Assembly (NCBI GenBank): GCA_017303715.1 | Contig: JAFLBZ010000018.1 | Coordinates: 18,395-82,394 of the forward strand | Origin: Rhodothermia bacterium | GTDB lineage: Bacteria > Bacteroidota > Rhodothermia > Rhodothermales > UBA2364 | Length of the DNA stretch: 64,000 bases | Reading direction: 5' to 3' | Shown here: positions 41,201 through 56,200 of the stretch, in pieces | Position numbering within the stretch: the first letter of the stretch is position 1 | Layout: the number at the start of each line of letters is the position of its first letter | The notes under the pieces: model-generated | The model's database searches: none | What the model saw: the letters and a program-made list of their open reading frames with translations, nothing else | Told to the model about the DNA's origin: nothing | Position numbers and translations under genes: made by a program

Positions 41201-44200
41201 ACGTTTACCGTCCAAGTCACGAACTTTGGGCCAAGTCCGGCAACTAATGTTCTGGTGAACGATACCCTTCCGGCAGGACTGGTTTTACAACAATCAAGCG
41301 TAACGCAAGGCAGTTATGATGCTGCAACAGGCCGTTGGGCCATCGGAACCATGCCTTCTGGACAAACGGTGGTGATGATGATTACGGCACGGGTAACGGC
41401 TACAGGCCCGATCTCCAATACGGCGACAGTCTCTGCAACCGAAACAGACCCTGTGACGGCGAACAACACCTCTACAGCGATGGTTAATGGAACCAATACC
41501 GCTGATGTGGCTGTTGCGAAATGGGTGGATAACCTAACGCCAAAAGTAGATGATGTCGTGAATTACACGGTGCGTGTGACCAACTACGGGCCAAATACAG
41601 CGACGAATGTTCGGCTTACGGATGTCTTGCCAACAGGTATGGCCCTCGTTACCCATGCTGCTACACAAGGCTCCTTTGCGCCCAATACCGGCATTTGGAC
41701 GATCGGAACAGTGCCCGTAAACCAATCCGTTACCATGAACTTGGCCATACGGATTAGTGCTGCCGGAGTCTTTACCAATACAGCAACGGTAACAGCCGCC
41801 GAAACCGATCCGCAAACAGGGAATAACACCTCTGTATCAGTCTTAAATGCCAACCGTGCTGCGGATGTAGCGGTTTATAAGACCTCGGACAAACTCACAC
41901 CAAACGTAGGCGAAAAAGTGACCTTTACCGTAACCGTAAAGAACTTTGGCCCAAATATCGCCAATAACGTATCTGTAACCGACATCTTCCCGGCCAGTAT
42001 GCAACCTGTTGTGGCCACAACCACGCGCGGTAGCTATTCGGGTGGTCTCTGGACAATCGGGCAGTTGGGTATTGGCCAAACCGAAGTGATGCAGGTGGTC
42101 GGAACCGTTGCATCCAACGGAACCATTATTAATACGGCTATTGTATCTGCTGACGAAGCCGATCCAATTCCAGCGAACAACAGTTCTTATGCCACACTCT
42201 CTGCAACAACAGCCGCCGATCTCGAAGTAACGAAGTCGGTAAACAACCTTACCCCAAAAGTAGGGGATGTGGTGACCTTTACGGTTGTTCTTCGGAATTA
42301 TGGCCCGAATACGGCGACCACAGTAAACCTAAACGATGTGCTTCCGGCAGGACTAACCCTCCAGCAAACCAGTGTTACCCAAGGTAGTATGACCAATGGA
42401 AACTGGGCGGTAGGAACGCTCCAAGCAGGCCGTAGCGCCACCCTCCAAATTGCGGCTCGTGTAGATGCCACCGGAGCGATTACAAATGTGGCCTCGGTAT
42501 CTGCCAGTGAATTTGATCCAATTTCGGCAAACAATGTCTCTCAGGCGACGATTAATGGAACCCGTACAGCAGACTTGGTCATGACGAAAACGGTGGACAA
42601 TCTGGTTCCAAAACAAAACGATATTGTAACGTGGACGCTTACGGTTCAGAACTTAGGGCCAAACGTTGCAACGGGTGTGAACGTCCTCGACCTTATTCCA
42701 ACAGCAAGTCTTGCCTTGGTACAGTCTTCGCCCTCGCAAGGTAGCTTCAATGCGGGTGCGTGGAATGTAGGAACCTTGGCTGTTGGTCAGACGGCCGTGA
42801 TGCACTTGGCGACGCGAGTTACTGCTATTGGCCCGATAACCAATACCGCTGTGACCTCGGCTACGGAGACCGATCCTATCACGGGGAACAACACTTCTTC
42901 CGCTACCCTCAATGCAACGGTTGCGGCAGATGTGGCCATCGTTAAGACGGTGGATAACCTCACCCCTAAAACCAGTGACACCGTCAACTTTACGGTTCGT
43001 GTAACCAATCATGGCCCGAACGTTGCGAATCAGGTCATTGCCACCGATCTCATTCCGGCTGGCCTAACGTACCTGCAAGCCAATACCACACAGGGTACTT
43101 ATACCGCTGGAAATGGTCAATGGAATATTGGAACACTGGCCGTAGGACAATCCGCTACCATGCAATTTGCCGCACGGGTGGAAAACATAGGCACTATCAC
43201 CAATAATGCCACAGTTACGGCTTCCGAGCCAGACCCGTTAAACGCCAATAATGCGTCTTCGGCTACGGTTAATGCGACCAAGGGAGCAGATATTAGTGTC
43301 TCCAAAACGGTTTCTAACCTTGCGCCCAAAACCGATGAGGTGATTACCTTTACCGTTACGGTTCGCAACAATGGCCCGAATGCCGCCACAAATGTACAAG
43401 TGAACGACACCTTGCCATCCGGCCTCTCGCTGGTGCAAGCCAGTACTACACAAGGTTCTTACGCTAGCAATACGGGCGTATGGACGATTGGTGCATTGCC
43501 CGTGGGACAGATAGCGGTCATGAATGTTGCTGCTAAGGTGTCGAATACCGGAACAATCGTCAATACGGCGATTGCCTCCGCCACCGAGACCGATCCTGTT
43601 TCAGCAAACAATACCTCTAATGCGACCCTCAATGCCAGTCGAGCCGCAGACTTGGCGGTTTATAACACGGTAGATAACCTTGCGCCCAATACCGGCGACC
43701 GGGTTACTTATACGGTTCTTGCACGCAATAATGGCCCGAATGATGCCACCAATGTGGCCGTAGCCGATGTGCTTCCGGCGGGATTAACTTTTGTTTCTGC
43801 CACCAGTACAAGAGGTCAATACCAAAACGGACAATGGACGATCGGTGCTTTGGCCACAGGACAGACCGAAACCCTGTTGATTACGGCAACCGTTGGCCAA
43901 ACCGGAACGATTACCACAAACGCATCCATTAGTGGGACAGAACCCGATCCGATTCCGGCAAACAATACCTCTTCGGCCACCATCCGTTCTGCCACAAATG
44001 CAGATTTGGAGGTGCGCAAAACGGTGGATGCGCTAACGCCAAAAGTGGGTGATCGTGTAACCTTTACGATTACCGTTAAGAACAATGGCCCGAATGATGC
44101 GTCCTCGGTGAATGTGGCCGATGCAATTCCCGCAGGTATGACGTTTGTGAATGCCTCTGCCTCGCGTGGAACGTATAGTGCGGCAACAGGGGTTTGGACG

Positions 44201-47200
44201 ATTGGCGCTTTGCCAAACGGACAGACGGTCTTGTTGCAATTAACCGCTACCGTTAATACCGTTGGCCCAATAACCAATACAGCAACCGTCTCGGCCATCG
44301 AACCCGATCCAATCTCGGCAAATAATGTTTCTTCGGCAACTGTAAATGTGAATTTGGCCGCAGATGTCGCGGTTATGAAAACGGTGGATAACCTAACGCC
44401 AAAAACAGGAGACACCATCTATTATACCGTCACGGTGCGCAATCATGGCCCAAATACCGCGACGGGTATTGCTGTAACCGATGTCATTCCGACAGGCATG
44501 ACACTGCTGAATACCAGTACCTCACAAGGAACCTATAACACAGGTAATAGCCAATGGGGTGTAGGTACACTTGCCGTTGGGCAACTCGCCCAAATGGTGG
44601 TTGCGGTGCGGGTGGAGAATACCGGATTGATCACCAATACCGCGACCGTTTCTGCCACCGAACCAGACCCGATTTTGGCGAACAATACCTCCTCGGCTAC
44701 AACAAATGCCACACGGGCGGCAGACCTCTCCGTCGCTAAAATGGTGGATAACTTGGTTCCAAAAACGGGTGACAATATCACTTATACCGTTGTCGTAACC
44801 AATCATGGCCCCAATGTTGCCACAAATGTAACCGTAGCGGATAATGTCCCCGCAGGGACGACATTGGTACAGTCCTCGGCCACACAAGGCTCCTTTAATG
44901 CGAATCTTTGGACGGTCGGAACCATTCCGGTTGGGCAATCTGTGATGCTCCGCTATGTAGCCACCGTGACCACCACTGGCCCAATCATGAATACGGCGGT
45001 GGTAAGTGGCACAGAGCCAGATCCACAAGCGGCAAATAACACCTCGGTGGTGACCATTAACGCCACGCGAGCGGCAGATTTGGCCGTTTCTAAAACGGTG
45101 GATAACCTAACGCCAAAAACGGGCGATACGGTTCACTTTACGGTGAATGTCCATAACTACGGACCAAACATCGCGACCAACGTAGCCGTGGATGATGTCT
45201 TACCAGCGGGTATTACATTCCTGCAAGGCAACGCCACGCAAGGAACCTATACGGCTGGAAATTGGAACATTGGAACCTTGGCCGTTGGTCAAGGTGCGGT
45301 CTTGCAGTTGGCAGTTAAGGTGGATCAGACTGGACGAATTACAAATACAGCCACCGTCTCGGCCACCGAGCCAGACCCCATCTCTGCGAACAATACTTCT
45401 TCCGCAACGATTAATGGTACACAAACCGCCGATTTAGCGGTTTACAAAACCTTAGATAAATTGGCCCCAAGAACGGGTGAACAAATCAGCTTTACCGTCT
45501 TGGTGACGAATTACGGACCGAACAATGCCACTGCTGTAACCGTGGACGACGTGCTTCCGGCTGGGCTTACTTTCCAAAATGCTTCGGCAACCAGAGGAAG
45601 TTATACAACGGGGGTTTGGACGATTGGGAATCTGCCTGTTGGACAAAGCGAAAGCCTAACCCTCACGGCTTTGGTAAACAATACTGGAGCTATAACGAAT
45701 ACGGCCATTGTTGCGGCTACTCAACCCGATCCGATCCCTTCCAACAACACGTCTTCCGCCATTGTAAATGCAAGTACGGCGGCAGATGTGGCCGTGGTGA
45801 AAACGGTGGATCAGGCCGCGCCAAAAGCGGGCGATACGGTGATCTTTACAGTTAAGGTCACGAACTATGGCCCCAATACCGCAACCAATGTCGCAGCCCA
45901 AGACCTGTTACCAATAGGTCTGACGTTGGTGCAAAGCAATGCAACGCAAGGCACCTATGCCGGAACAACGGGTGTTTGGAACATCGGAACCTTGGCTGTT
46001 GGGCAATCAACAAGCCTAACGCTAACCGTAAAAGTGGATGGTGAGGGCATCTTTACCAACCGCGCTACGGTAACAGCCACCGAAACCGATCCAATTCCAG
46101 CGAACAATGCCTCTTCCGCTACGGTCAATGCTTCGCAAACTGCTGATGTTGCTGTCCAAAAAACCGTTGACCAACTGGCTCCTAAAACGGGCGACGTGGT
46201 GAACTTTACGGTGATCGCCACCAACTACGGCCCCAATGCCGCATCGGGTGTCCAAGTGACAGACGTGGTTCCAGCGGGCCTAACATTGGTGCAAGCAAGT
46301 GCCTCGGTTGGCACATATGTTGCTTCAACGGGTAAATGGACGATTGGGCCTTTGGCTGCCGGACAATCGGTGGTAATGACCATCGCTGCACGGGTCAACC
46401 AAATAGGGGTGATCACCAATTCCGCAACTATAACGGCGGTAGAATCTGATCCTGTACCGGGGAACAATACCTCGTCTGCCTCGCTGAATGCCTCTCAAGC
46501 AGCTGATATGGCTGTTCTCAAAACGGTGGATAAGGTAGATCCAAAAGCGGGTGATGTGGTTTACTTTACGATAACGGCGCAAAATCATGGGCCAAACAAT
46601 GCAACCAATGTTGTGGTAACGGATGCACTTCCGGCAGGCTTAACCTTGGTACAAGCCAGCCCTTCGCAAGGCGCATATGTATCGGGAACGGGTGTATGGA
46701 ACATAGGTGCTGTGGCCGCAGGCCAATCTGTTGTGATGACCATTGCTGCACGGGTAGAAAACACAGGTGCTATCGTTAATTCGGCAAGCATTACCGCAAC
46801 CGAAACCGATCCGCAGACGGCCAACAATACCTCGGCTGCTACGGTGAATGCCAGCCGAGCGGCGGATGTGGCCGTTGTGAAAACCCTCGATAACCTTGCA
46901 CCGAAAACGGACGACTTGGTGACGTACTCGGTCGTGGTTCACAACTACGGCCCGAACCCGGCCACCAATGTCTCGGTTGCAGATAATGTCCCGGCGGGAA
47001 CCACTTTGGTACAAACCTCGACTACTCAAGGAACCTTTACTGCCGGAACGTGGACTATTGGATCCATTGCCGTAGGGCAAAGTGCCCTGATGCAAATGGT
47101 GGTTCGCGTAAACAGCACAGGGAGCATTCCCAATACTGCTGTTGTGAGTGCTACCGAATTGGATCCAGTTCCGGCAAACAATACCTCAACGGCGACACTC

Positions 47201-50200
47201 AATGCCAGTCGTGCCGCTGATTTGGCCGTCCGTAAAACCGCTTCTAATCTGGTGCCAAAAGTCTCGGACTTGGTCACGTTTAAAGTCACGGTTACCAATT
47301 ATGGCCCCAATCCCGCGACCAATGTTGCAGTTGTAGATGCTGTGCCAGCCGGATTCACCTTGTTGCAAAGTGCAGCCACACAAGGGGCTTACACGGGTGG
47401 AAATTGGACGGTTGGCGCATTGCCTGTGGGTCAATCGGCTACCCTACAGATGACGGTTCGGGTGGATAGCGAAGGGGCTATAACCAATACAGCAACGGTT
47501 TCGGCAAGCGAGCCGGATCCGCAAACGGCAAACAACGTCTCGATGGTTAGCCTTAATGCCAGCCGTGCCGCAGATATGGCCGTTCAAAAAACCGTTGACA
47601 ATCTTGCGCCCAAAGAAGGCGACCTGATTACCTATTCCGTTCTTGTTAAGAACTTCGGCCCTAATACCGCCACCAATGTCTCGGTTGCAGATAATGTACC
47701 TGCTGGCGTGACGTTGGTACAGGCATCGGCCACACAAGGTTCATTTAATGCCAATGTGTGGAGTATCGGAACGATGGAAGTGGGGCAATCTGCCTTGCTT
47801 AACATCACCGTTCGGGTTGCCACCACGGGTGCAATTCAGAATACGGCGGTTGTCAGTGCAACGGAGCGCGATCCGCAAACGGCCAATAATACCTCTGTGG
47901 CATGGGTAAATGCCTCTAAAGCCGCAGACTTGGCAGTCACAAAATCGGCAGATGTATATGCACCCAAGACGGGCGATCTGGTCAATTATACCGTAACGGT
48001 TCGCAACTATGGCCCGAATCCAGCCACAACGGTTACAGCGACGGATATTTTACCGGCGGGCGTCTCCTTGGTTCAGCACAATGCCACACAAGGAACCTTT
48101 GATACCGCAACTGGAAAGTGGGCGATTGGAAGTTTACCTGTAGGGCAGGCGCTTACAATGACCTTGACCGTGCGGGTCAACAATACAGGACGTATTACCA
48201 ATACGGCAAGTGTTACCGCTGCCGAGCCAGATCCGCAAATGGCCAACAATGAGTCATCGGCGACGTTGAATGCCTCGCAAGCGGCTGATCTTGCGGTTGT
48301 GAAAACCGTAGATCGCCTAACAGCCCGTACCGCCGAGAGCGTAACCTTCCGCGTACAAGTAACCAACTTTGGCCCGAATCCGGCCACAAATGTGAAGGTG
48401 GATGACGTTGTGCCTACGGGGCTTACGTTGTTACAAGCCAATGCCAGCCAAGGTTCTTATGCCTCTGGTGAATGGAATATCGGAAACGTACCTGTTGGTC
48501 AAACTGTGGTTTTGGAAATGACCGTTCGAGCGGATCGAGATGGGCAAATTACCAATACGGCCATCGTTTCTGCCACGCAATTCGATCCAGAATTGGCCAA
48601 CAATACTTCTTTGGCAGCCGTCAATGTGAGTACTGCGGCAGACCTCCGCGTTTCCGCTACGGCCAATAACCTTGCGCCAAAGGTAGGTGATGTTGTGACC
48701 TTCTCGGTGACGGTTCAGAACTTCGGCCCGAACAATGCGACCTTGGTTAATGTGAGCAATCCCGTTCCGAGCGGAACCAGCCTCATTAAAGCCAGTGCTA
48801 CACAAGGAACGTTTAATCCGGCCACAGGCGCTTGGAATATTGGAACTTTGCCAAGCGGACAAATCGTGTTGTTGCAGTTGGCCGTCACGGTGAATGCAAC
48901 CGGCATGATCATGAACAATGCCATTGTTGCCGCCTCCGAGCCAGATCCGATTATGGTAAACAACGAAAGCAGTGCGGCCTTAAATGCTGCGCAGGCCGCC
49001 GATGTTGCCGTTCGCAAACAAGTGGACAACCTTGTCCCGAAAGTGGGTGATATAGTCAACTTTACCATCACAGCACAGAACTTCGGCCCGAATGTTGCTT
49101 CTGCGGTTTCGGTTGCCGACGTGATTCCGGCAGGGGTCACACTTGTTCAGGCCAATACCACTGCTGGAACGTATGCCGGTGGAACGTGGGAGATTGGAAC
49201 GCTGCCAGTGGGACAATCAGTTGTCTTACAAATTGCTGCACGGGTAACAAGTACGGGCCAAACCACCAATACAGCCACGATTTCTGCCACCGAGTTTGAT
49301 CCGGTCTTGGGGAATAATACCTCTGCTGCGGCCATCAATGCCACACAAGCCGCCGATGTTACGGTTGCGAAAAGCGTTGACAAATTGGATCCGAAGGTGG
49401 GCGACCGAGTAACCTTTACCGTAACTGTGAAAAATAATGGCCCGAATGCGGCGACCAACGTAAGTGTAGCCGATCCCATTCCTTCCGGTATGTCGCTCTA
49501 TCAGGCAAATGCGGGACAAGGAACCTATGCAAGCGGTGTTTGGAATATTGGTACGTTACCCGTCGGGCAAATCGCCACGCTTACGATTGCTACAACCATA
49601 ACCGCTACGGGGCAATTAACCAATACGGCCATTGTCTCCGCTACCGAGACCGATCCGGTTCCGTTGAACAATACTTCGGTTGCCAGTGTGAATGCCTTCC
49701 AAGCCGCCGATGTGGCTATCGTGAAAACCGTAGATAACGCCGTTCCGAATGAGGGTGACCGTGTTACTTTCTCCGTAAAAGTGACCAATTATGGCCCGAA
49801 TACCGCCACAAATGTCTCGGTAGCCGATGTCCTGCCGGCTGGTCTAAGGTTAGACCAAGCAAATGCTACGCAAGGCGCGTATGCTGCTGGAACTTGGGCG
49901 GTGGGTACATTGCCCATCGGCCAATCGGCTACGCTTAGTGTGACGGCAACCGTTCTGAACAACGGAACCATTGTAAACCTTGCGACGGTCTCTGCCACCG
50001 AGCCAGATCCGGTCTCGGCAAACAATACCTCTACGGCGACCTTAAATGCGGCCTCGAATGCAGACCTCGAACTAAAGAAAACGGCGGATACCCTTGCACC
50101 AAAAGTGGGTGATGTCGTTACGTTTACCTTGACCTTACGGAACAACGGCCCGGTCTCGGCAACAGGGGTAAAAGTGTCGGATGTCTTGCCTGCCGGACTA

Positions 50201-53200
50201 ACGTTCGTCTCGGCGGCTCCATCTTCTGAATACGATACAGCTACAGGCGAGTGGAATATTGGTGCGGTTCCAGTTGGGCAAACCCGTAGCCTCCAGATTG
50301 CTACACGGGTAAATACGGCTGGCCCAATAACCAATACGGCCACCATTACAGCCGGTACGCCTACTGATCCCGTCGCTTCGAACAATAGTTCTGCGGTGAC
50401 TTTAAATGCTGATAATACGGTTGATATGGAAGTTGTAAAAACCGTAAATGACGTTACACCAACCTTGGGTGAGGAAATCACCTTTACCCTAAATGTGCGG
50501 AATTACGGCCCGAATACGGCCACCAATGTTCGTGTCACGGATGTAATTCCGGCGGGACTTACGGTTGTTGGAACTACGCCTTCAAACACGTGGAATCCAG
50601 CTACGGGGGTATGGAATATCGGAACAATGGCTCCGAATGCCGTGCAAACCCTACGAATTACGGCGCGGGTGGATGCTACGGGACAAATTGTCAATACGGC
50701 AACGGTATCCGCAGATCAACCAGACCCATTTGCGGCAAACAATACCTCGGCAGCAACCATTAATGGTAGTGCTTTTGCTGACCTCAGCCTGACAAAGACG
50801 GCTTCTAACCTCCGTCCGAATTTGGGCGACGACGTGGTCTTTACGGTATATGTTCGGAATGATGGCCCCAATGCAGCGACCAATGTTCGCGTTGCAGATC
50901 CTTTACCAGCCTCCTTAAGCCTGTCGTCTTCTTCCGCAAGTCGGGGAGCATATGTTGCCGGCGTTTGGAATGTGGGCACGTTGCAGGCGGGCGAGTCTGC
51001 CACGTTGCAAATGACCACGCGGGTTTTGGTTCCGGGAATCATTACCAATACAGCAGAAGTCTCTTCTTCCTCGCCAACCGACCCCGATTCTACGCCGGGC
51101 AACGGGGCTAACGAAGATGATCGTGCTACGGTGGTGCTAAATGCGCCAGAAGCTGCGGATTTGGCCTTGCGTAAGGAAGTGGACATCCCGACCGCTGGCA
51201 TTGGCCAGAAAGTGAAGTTTACGGTTTTCCTTACGAACAATGGGCCAAGTACGGCCACCAAAATTCGAATCGAAGAAGCCATTGCTTCGGGTCTCCGCAT
51301 AGAAAAAGTGACCCCAACTGCTGGATCCTTCGATGGAAACGATTGGAATGTACCAACCCTTGATCCGGGAAGTATCGTGAGTATGGAAGTAGAAGCCACC
51401 GTCACTAAAACAGGTTTACTGACGAACCGTGTGCAGGTCTTACAGGCCGATCAATTCGATCCAATCAGTTCAAACAACCGTGCAAGTGCAGCGGTAACCA
51501 CTGCTCCGGTGGCCGATGTTCGGATCATCAAAACGGCGGATAATATGCGGCCTCAAGTCGGCAACGAGGTAACGTTCCAAGTGGTTGTAACCAATGATGG
51601 GCCGGATGTAGCCTCGGCGGTAGCGGTCCAAGATGTCTTGCCCTCAAGCCTAACCTTTGTTGCAGCTTCTACGAGTGCGGGAACATTTTCCGGTAGTGCT
51701 TGGCAAGTCGGAAGACTTGGCGTTGGGCAATCGGCAACGCTACACCTCACAGCACGGGTGAATGTGTCGGGACAAATTATGAATCTCGCAACAGCCTCGA
51801 ATGTGGGTGAAACGGACGTTAATCCGGGTAACAATACAGCTAATTTGACCGTTAATGCCACCAAAGCAGCAGACTTGGCGGTGACAAAAACGGTTGATAA
51901 CACCACGCCGACCGTTGGCAGCAATGTGGTCTTTACGGTAAGGGTAACGAACAATGGCCCAGATACGGCGACCAATATCCGTGTAACTGAAGTTCTGCCG
52001 GAAGGCTTACGGTACGTATCAGCAGTGCCTTCCACCGGTACGTTTGATTCTCGGAACTGGAATATTGGTACGTTGACGCTTGGTGCAAGCGCTACCCTAC
52101 AAGTCACCACCGAAGTAACAAGAACCGGTTTCTTGAGCAACACCGCCTATATCTCGGCAAGTGACTTGTTCGACCCAGTCTTGGCCAATAACGAAGCAAC
52201 TGCGGCAATTAATGCAAACAAAGCGGCGGATTTGGCCCTCCAGAAAACGGTGAATAAACTCAATCCAACGCCAAACGAGACCATTACCTATACCTTAGAA
52301 GTGACCAATAATGGGCCGGACAATGCAACGGGGGTTTCTGTGACAGATCTCTTACCGGCAACCTTGGATCTCGTGGCCAGTTCACCCACTCGTGGAACGT
52401 TCTCGAATGGTGTTTGGAATATTGGAACGATTGCGAAGGGCGAAAAAGTCACGATGACCATTGCAGCACAGGTGCGTGCTTCGGGTGCGATTGTCAACTC
52501 TGCTTCGATTTCGGCCAGTGACGTATTTGACCCCATCACTGCAAACAATACCTCGACGGCAACGGTAAATTCACCGATAGGTGCGGACTTGGCGCTCACA
52601 AAAATTGCAAGTTCTGCTACCCCAAGTATTGGTGGAAACGTCACGTTTACCATTAACCTCACCAACAATGGGCCACGAAGTGCTTCCGGTATTGTTGTGG
52701 ATGATCTCTTACCCGCCGATCTGACGTTTATTGATGCCAATGTCACTGGCGGAGCCTTTAATGGTGCACGCTGGAGCGTTCCATCCTTGGCTGTCGGGGC
52801 ATCACAAACGCTGACCCTGACCGCTAAGGTGAACAACAGTGGCTTTATTCGAAATGTGGCGACCATTAGCGCAGCCAATGAGTTCGACCCTATTACTGCA
52901 AATAATACGGCCTTTGTGGTGGTAAATGCGGCACTTGGTGCGGATTTGGCCCTCCAGAAAACGGTGAATAAGCTGAATCCGGCGGCAAATGAGGTCATTA
53001 CCTTCACGCTCAACGTGACAAACAATGGCCCTAACCGTGCCGATAACATCACCGTGAAAGATGTCTTACCCTCCAGTCTGGAATTTGTCTCGGCGAGTGC
53101 CAGCCAAGGAACGTTTACCGGAGATACTTGGACGATCGCAACACTCGGCCTTGGTCAACAAGTTGCACTCCAAATTGCAGCACGGGTAAAGGCATCGGGT

Positions 53201-56200
53201 GCGATAACAAATACCGCGAATATTACGGGTGCGTCTCTGCCGGATCCGGTTACTGCAAACAATACTTCCTCTGCAACAATCAATGCCGCAGGTGCGCAAG
53301 CAGATCTCTCGGTCTCCAAAACGGTAGATAACCTCTCGAAAGGCTTGGGCGAAACGGCTTCCTTTACCATTGCACTCTCTAATGCGGGTCCGGATGTGGC
53401 TACAGGGGTGAAGGTGTCAGATACACTTCCAAGCGGACTTTCGTTGAGGGTGGCATCTCCCACACGCGGAACGTTTACGAATGGGGTGTGGAATGTTGGA
53501 ACCGTAGCTGTTGGTGAAACCGTTCTCTTAAAAATAGATGCCGAAATCACCGCAAACGGAACGATTACCAATACCGCAACCATTACAGCGGCAGACCAAG
53601 CCGACCCTGTAACGGCCAATAATACCTCAAGTGCTACGCTAAATTCCGGCGCAGCTGCCGATCTCTCGGTGGTGAAAACGGTGGATAACCTCCTTCCAAA
53701 AGTGGGCGATCGGGTTATTTATAAAGTCCAAGTGACCAATGCCGGGCCTAAACAAGCAACAGAAGTGGCCATAACCGACTTGTTGCCTGCTGGGTTGCGT
53801 CAAGTGCTGGCATCGCCCAGTAAAGGAACTTTCGAGAATGGCATTTGGAATGTTGGTCCTGTAGCCGTTGGCGAAACCGCCATCCTGCAAATTGCTGCCG
53901 AAGTGCTTCAAACGGGCAACATTACCAATACCGCCTTCGTTAGCAATAGCTCGCCCGCAGATCCTGTGGCCACGAATAACCGCTCAAGTGTGACGATTAG
54001 TGGTGATCCGCAAGCCAAGTCTGCCGATCTCGCCATGTTTAAATCCGTTAACAATGCAGCACCTACCACTGATGATACCGTGACGTTTACACTGATTGTC
54101 TCCAACAATGGCCCAGACAATGCCACAAGCGTAACCGTAAACGACTTGTTGCCGAGCGGTTTAAACTATGTGGATCATAATGCCGTCTCTGGGTCTTATG
54201 ACAAAACAACCGGACAATGGTTGGTAGGAAATCTGAATAAGGGAGCAAGTGCAACCTTGCAAATTCAGGCTAAGGTGGCTTCTGTTGGGCCAATCGTGAA
54301 CATTGCACAGATTACATCGGCAAATGAACCAGATCCCAATCGTTCGAATAACGCTGCCATTGTACAACTCAACGCCGAAAAAGGGCCGGGCGTGGCGGAT
54401 ATCGTGGTGAAAAAGGTGGTGAACAACCTCCGACCAACGGTTGGAAGTACTGTAGAGTTTACGATTACAGCCAAGAACCTTGGACCAGACCCGGCAACCA
54501 ATGTGAGTATCTTGGAAACACTACCACCGGGGCTTACATTTGTCTCCGCAAGTACGTCTAAAGGCTATTTAAACGGCCAAATTTGGCAAATTGCAGGACT
54601 TGCAGTGGACGAAACCGCCGAACTGAAGGTCGTAACGCGGGTTACGGCACCTGGAGCGTTGAAAAATACCGCAGTCATGATCAAGTCCGATCAATCGGAT
54701 CCAATCAGTGCGAACAACGAATCGGATGTAGCGGTGAGCGTCGCCAATGCGGCAGATATTGCGGTCAGTAAAACCGCAGATAACATCCGTCCAGAAGTCG
54801 GTTCTAATGTCACCTTTACGATAGCCGTCACGAATAATGGGCCAGACGCTGCAACGAATGTGGAAATTACCGACTTGCTCCCAATGGGGCTTGAATTGGT
54901 GGTGGCTTCGCCCTCGGTTGGAACTTGGGGTAACAATAAGTGGAAGGTAGGTGCGCTCGCCATTGGTCAAACGGTGCAAATGCAAATGACCACCCGCGTA
55001 ATGATGCGTGGCTCTAATCAAAACACGGCCACGGTTAGTGCAAGCGATCAACCCGATCCGGTTCCGTCTAACAATGCTTCTACGGTAACGGTCAATGCCT
55101 TTGAACGTCCGGTTGACCTGAGTGTGACGAAGCGTGTGGATAAAACAACGCCCTCGGTAGGACAAAATGTCACCTATACCATTGTGTTGCGAAACGAAAG
55201 TTTGGTCAATGCTACAGGGGTTCGGGTGCAAGACAACTTACCGGAAGGCTTACAGTACCTCTCGCACCGCACGACGCATGGCCAGTTTAACCCAACGAAT
55301 GGCATTTGGCTGGTAGGCAATCATGAGGCGGCCAAAGTGGACTCGCTCTTCATTACAGCAAAAGTTGCAACTGGTGCAGCGGGTCTGCGCATCACGAACC
55401 GTGTGGATATTGTAACGATGGATCAGTCCGAGGGCAATGGGTTCAACAATACCTCGATGGTGAGCATCAATGTGACCAACTTACCACCGACCGATCTTTC
55501 GATCTCACAAACGGTCGTGCCGCAGGCCACACAGCCGGGTGGAGCGCTCAAATTGTCGGTCGTCACAGTAAACAATGGGCCACAAACTGCGGCCAATGCC
55601 ATCGTGACCGTTCAGTTGCCACCGGAAACGGTCTATAACAGCACAACGTTGCTTCCGAATGGATGGACACTGGATGCCCCAACTGCTGGAAGTAGTGGAA
55701 GGGTACGCTTTAATTCGGCTTCGTTTGTCAATGGCGCTAGTGCTTCTTTCGAGTTGGCGCTGACCACATTGCCAACGGTGGCCAATGGCGCTACGTTTAC
55801 AATTGCTTCCTCGGTGGTTTCGGATCATCCAGAAACCTCCTTGGCCAATAATGCCGCTAATTCGGTTGTTGCAGTGGCGGATCGTTACGACTTGGCCATC
55901 GAAGCCTATACCAACAATCCAATTGCATCGTATGGTGAGAATGTAGAACTCACCTATACCCTCCGCAACCTTGGGCCTGCTTCTGCAAGTGCGGTTCAAG
56001 TAGCCAATGCCTTACCGAATGGCTTGGTAACTCCGGTGTTTATTAGTGCCTCCCAAGGTTCTTATGCCACCTCAAGCGGGGCATGGGCTGTTGGAACGGT
56101 TAATAATGGTGGAACGGCAACCTTGCGTATTCGGGCAACCGTCGCAGCAAATGCCTCAAGCTATACCAATATTGCTGATATCGTGTGTAATGCAGGTTGT

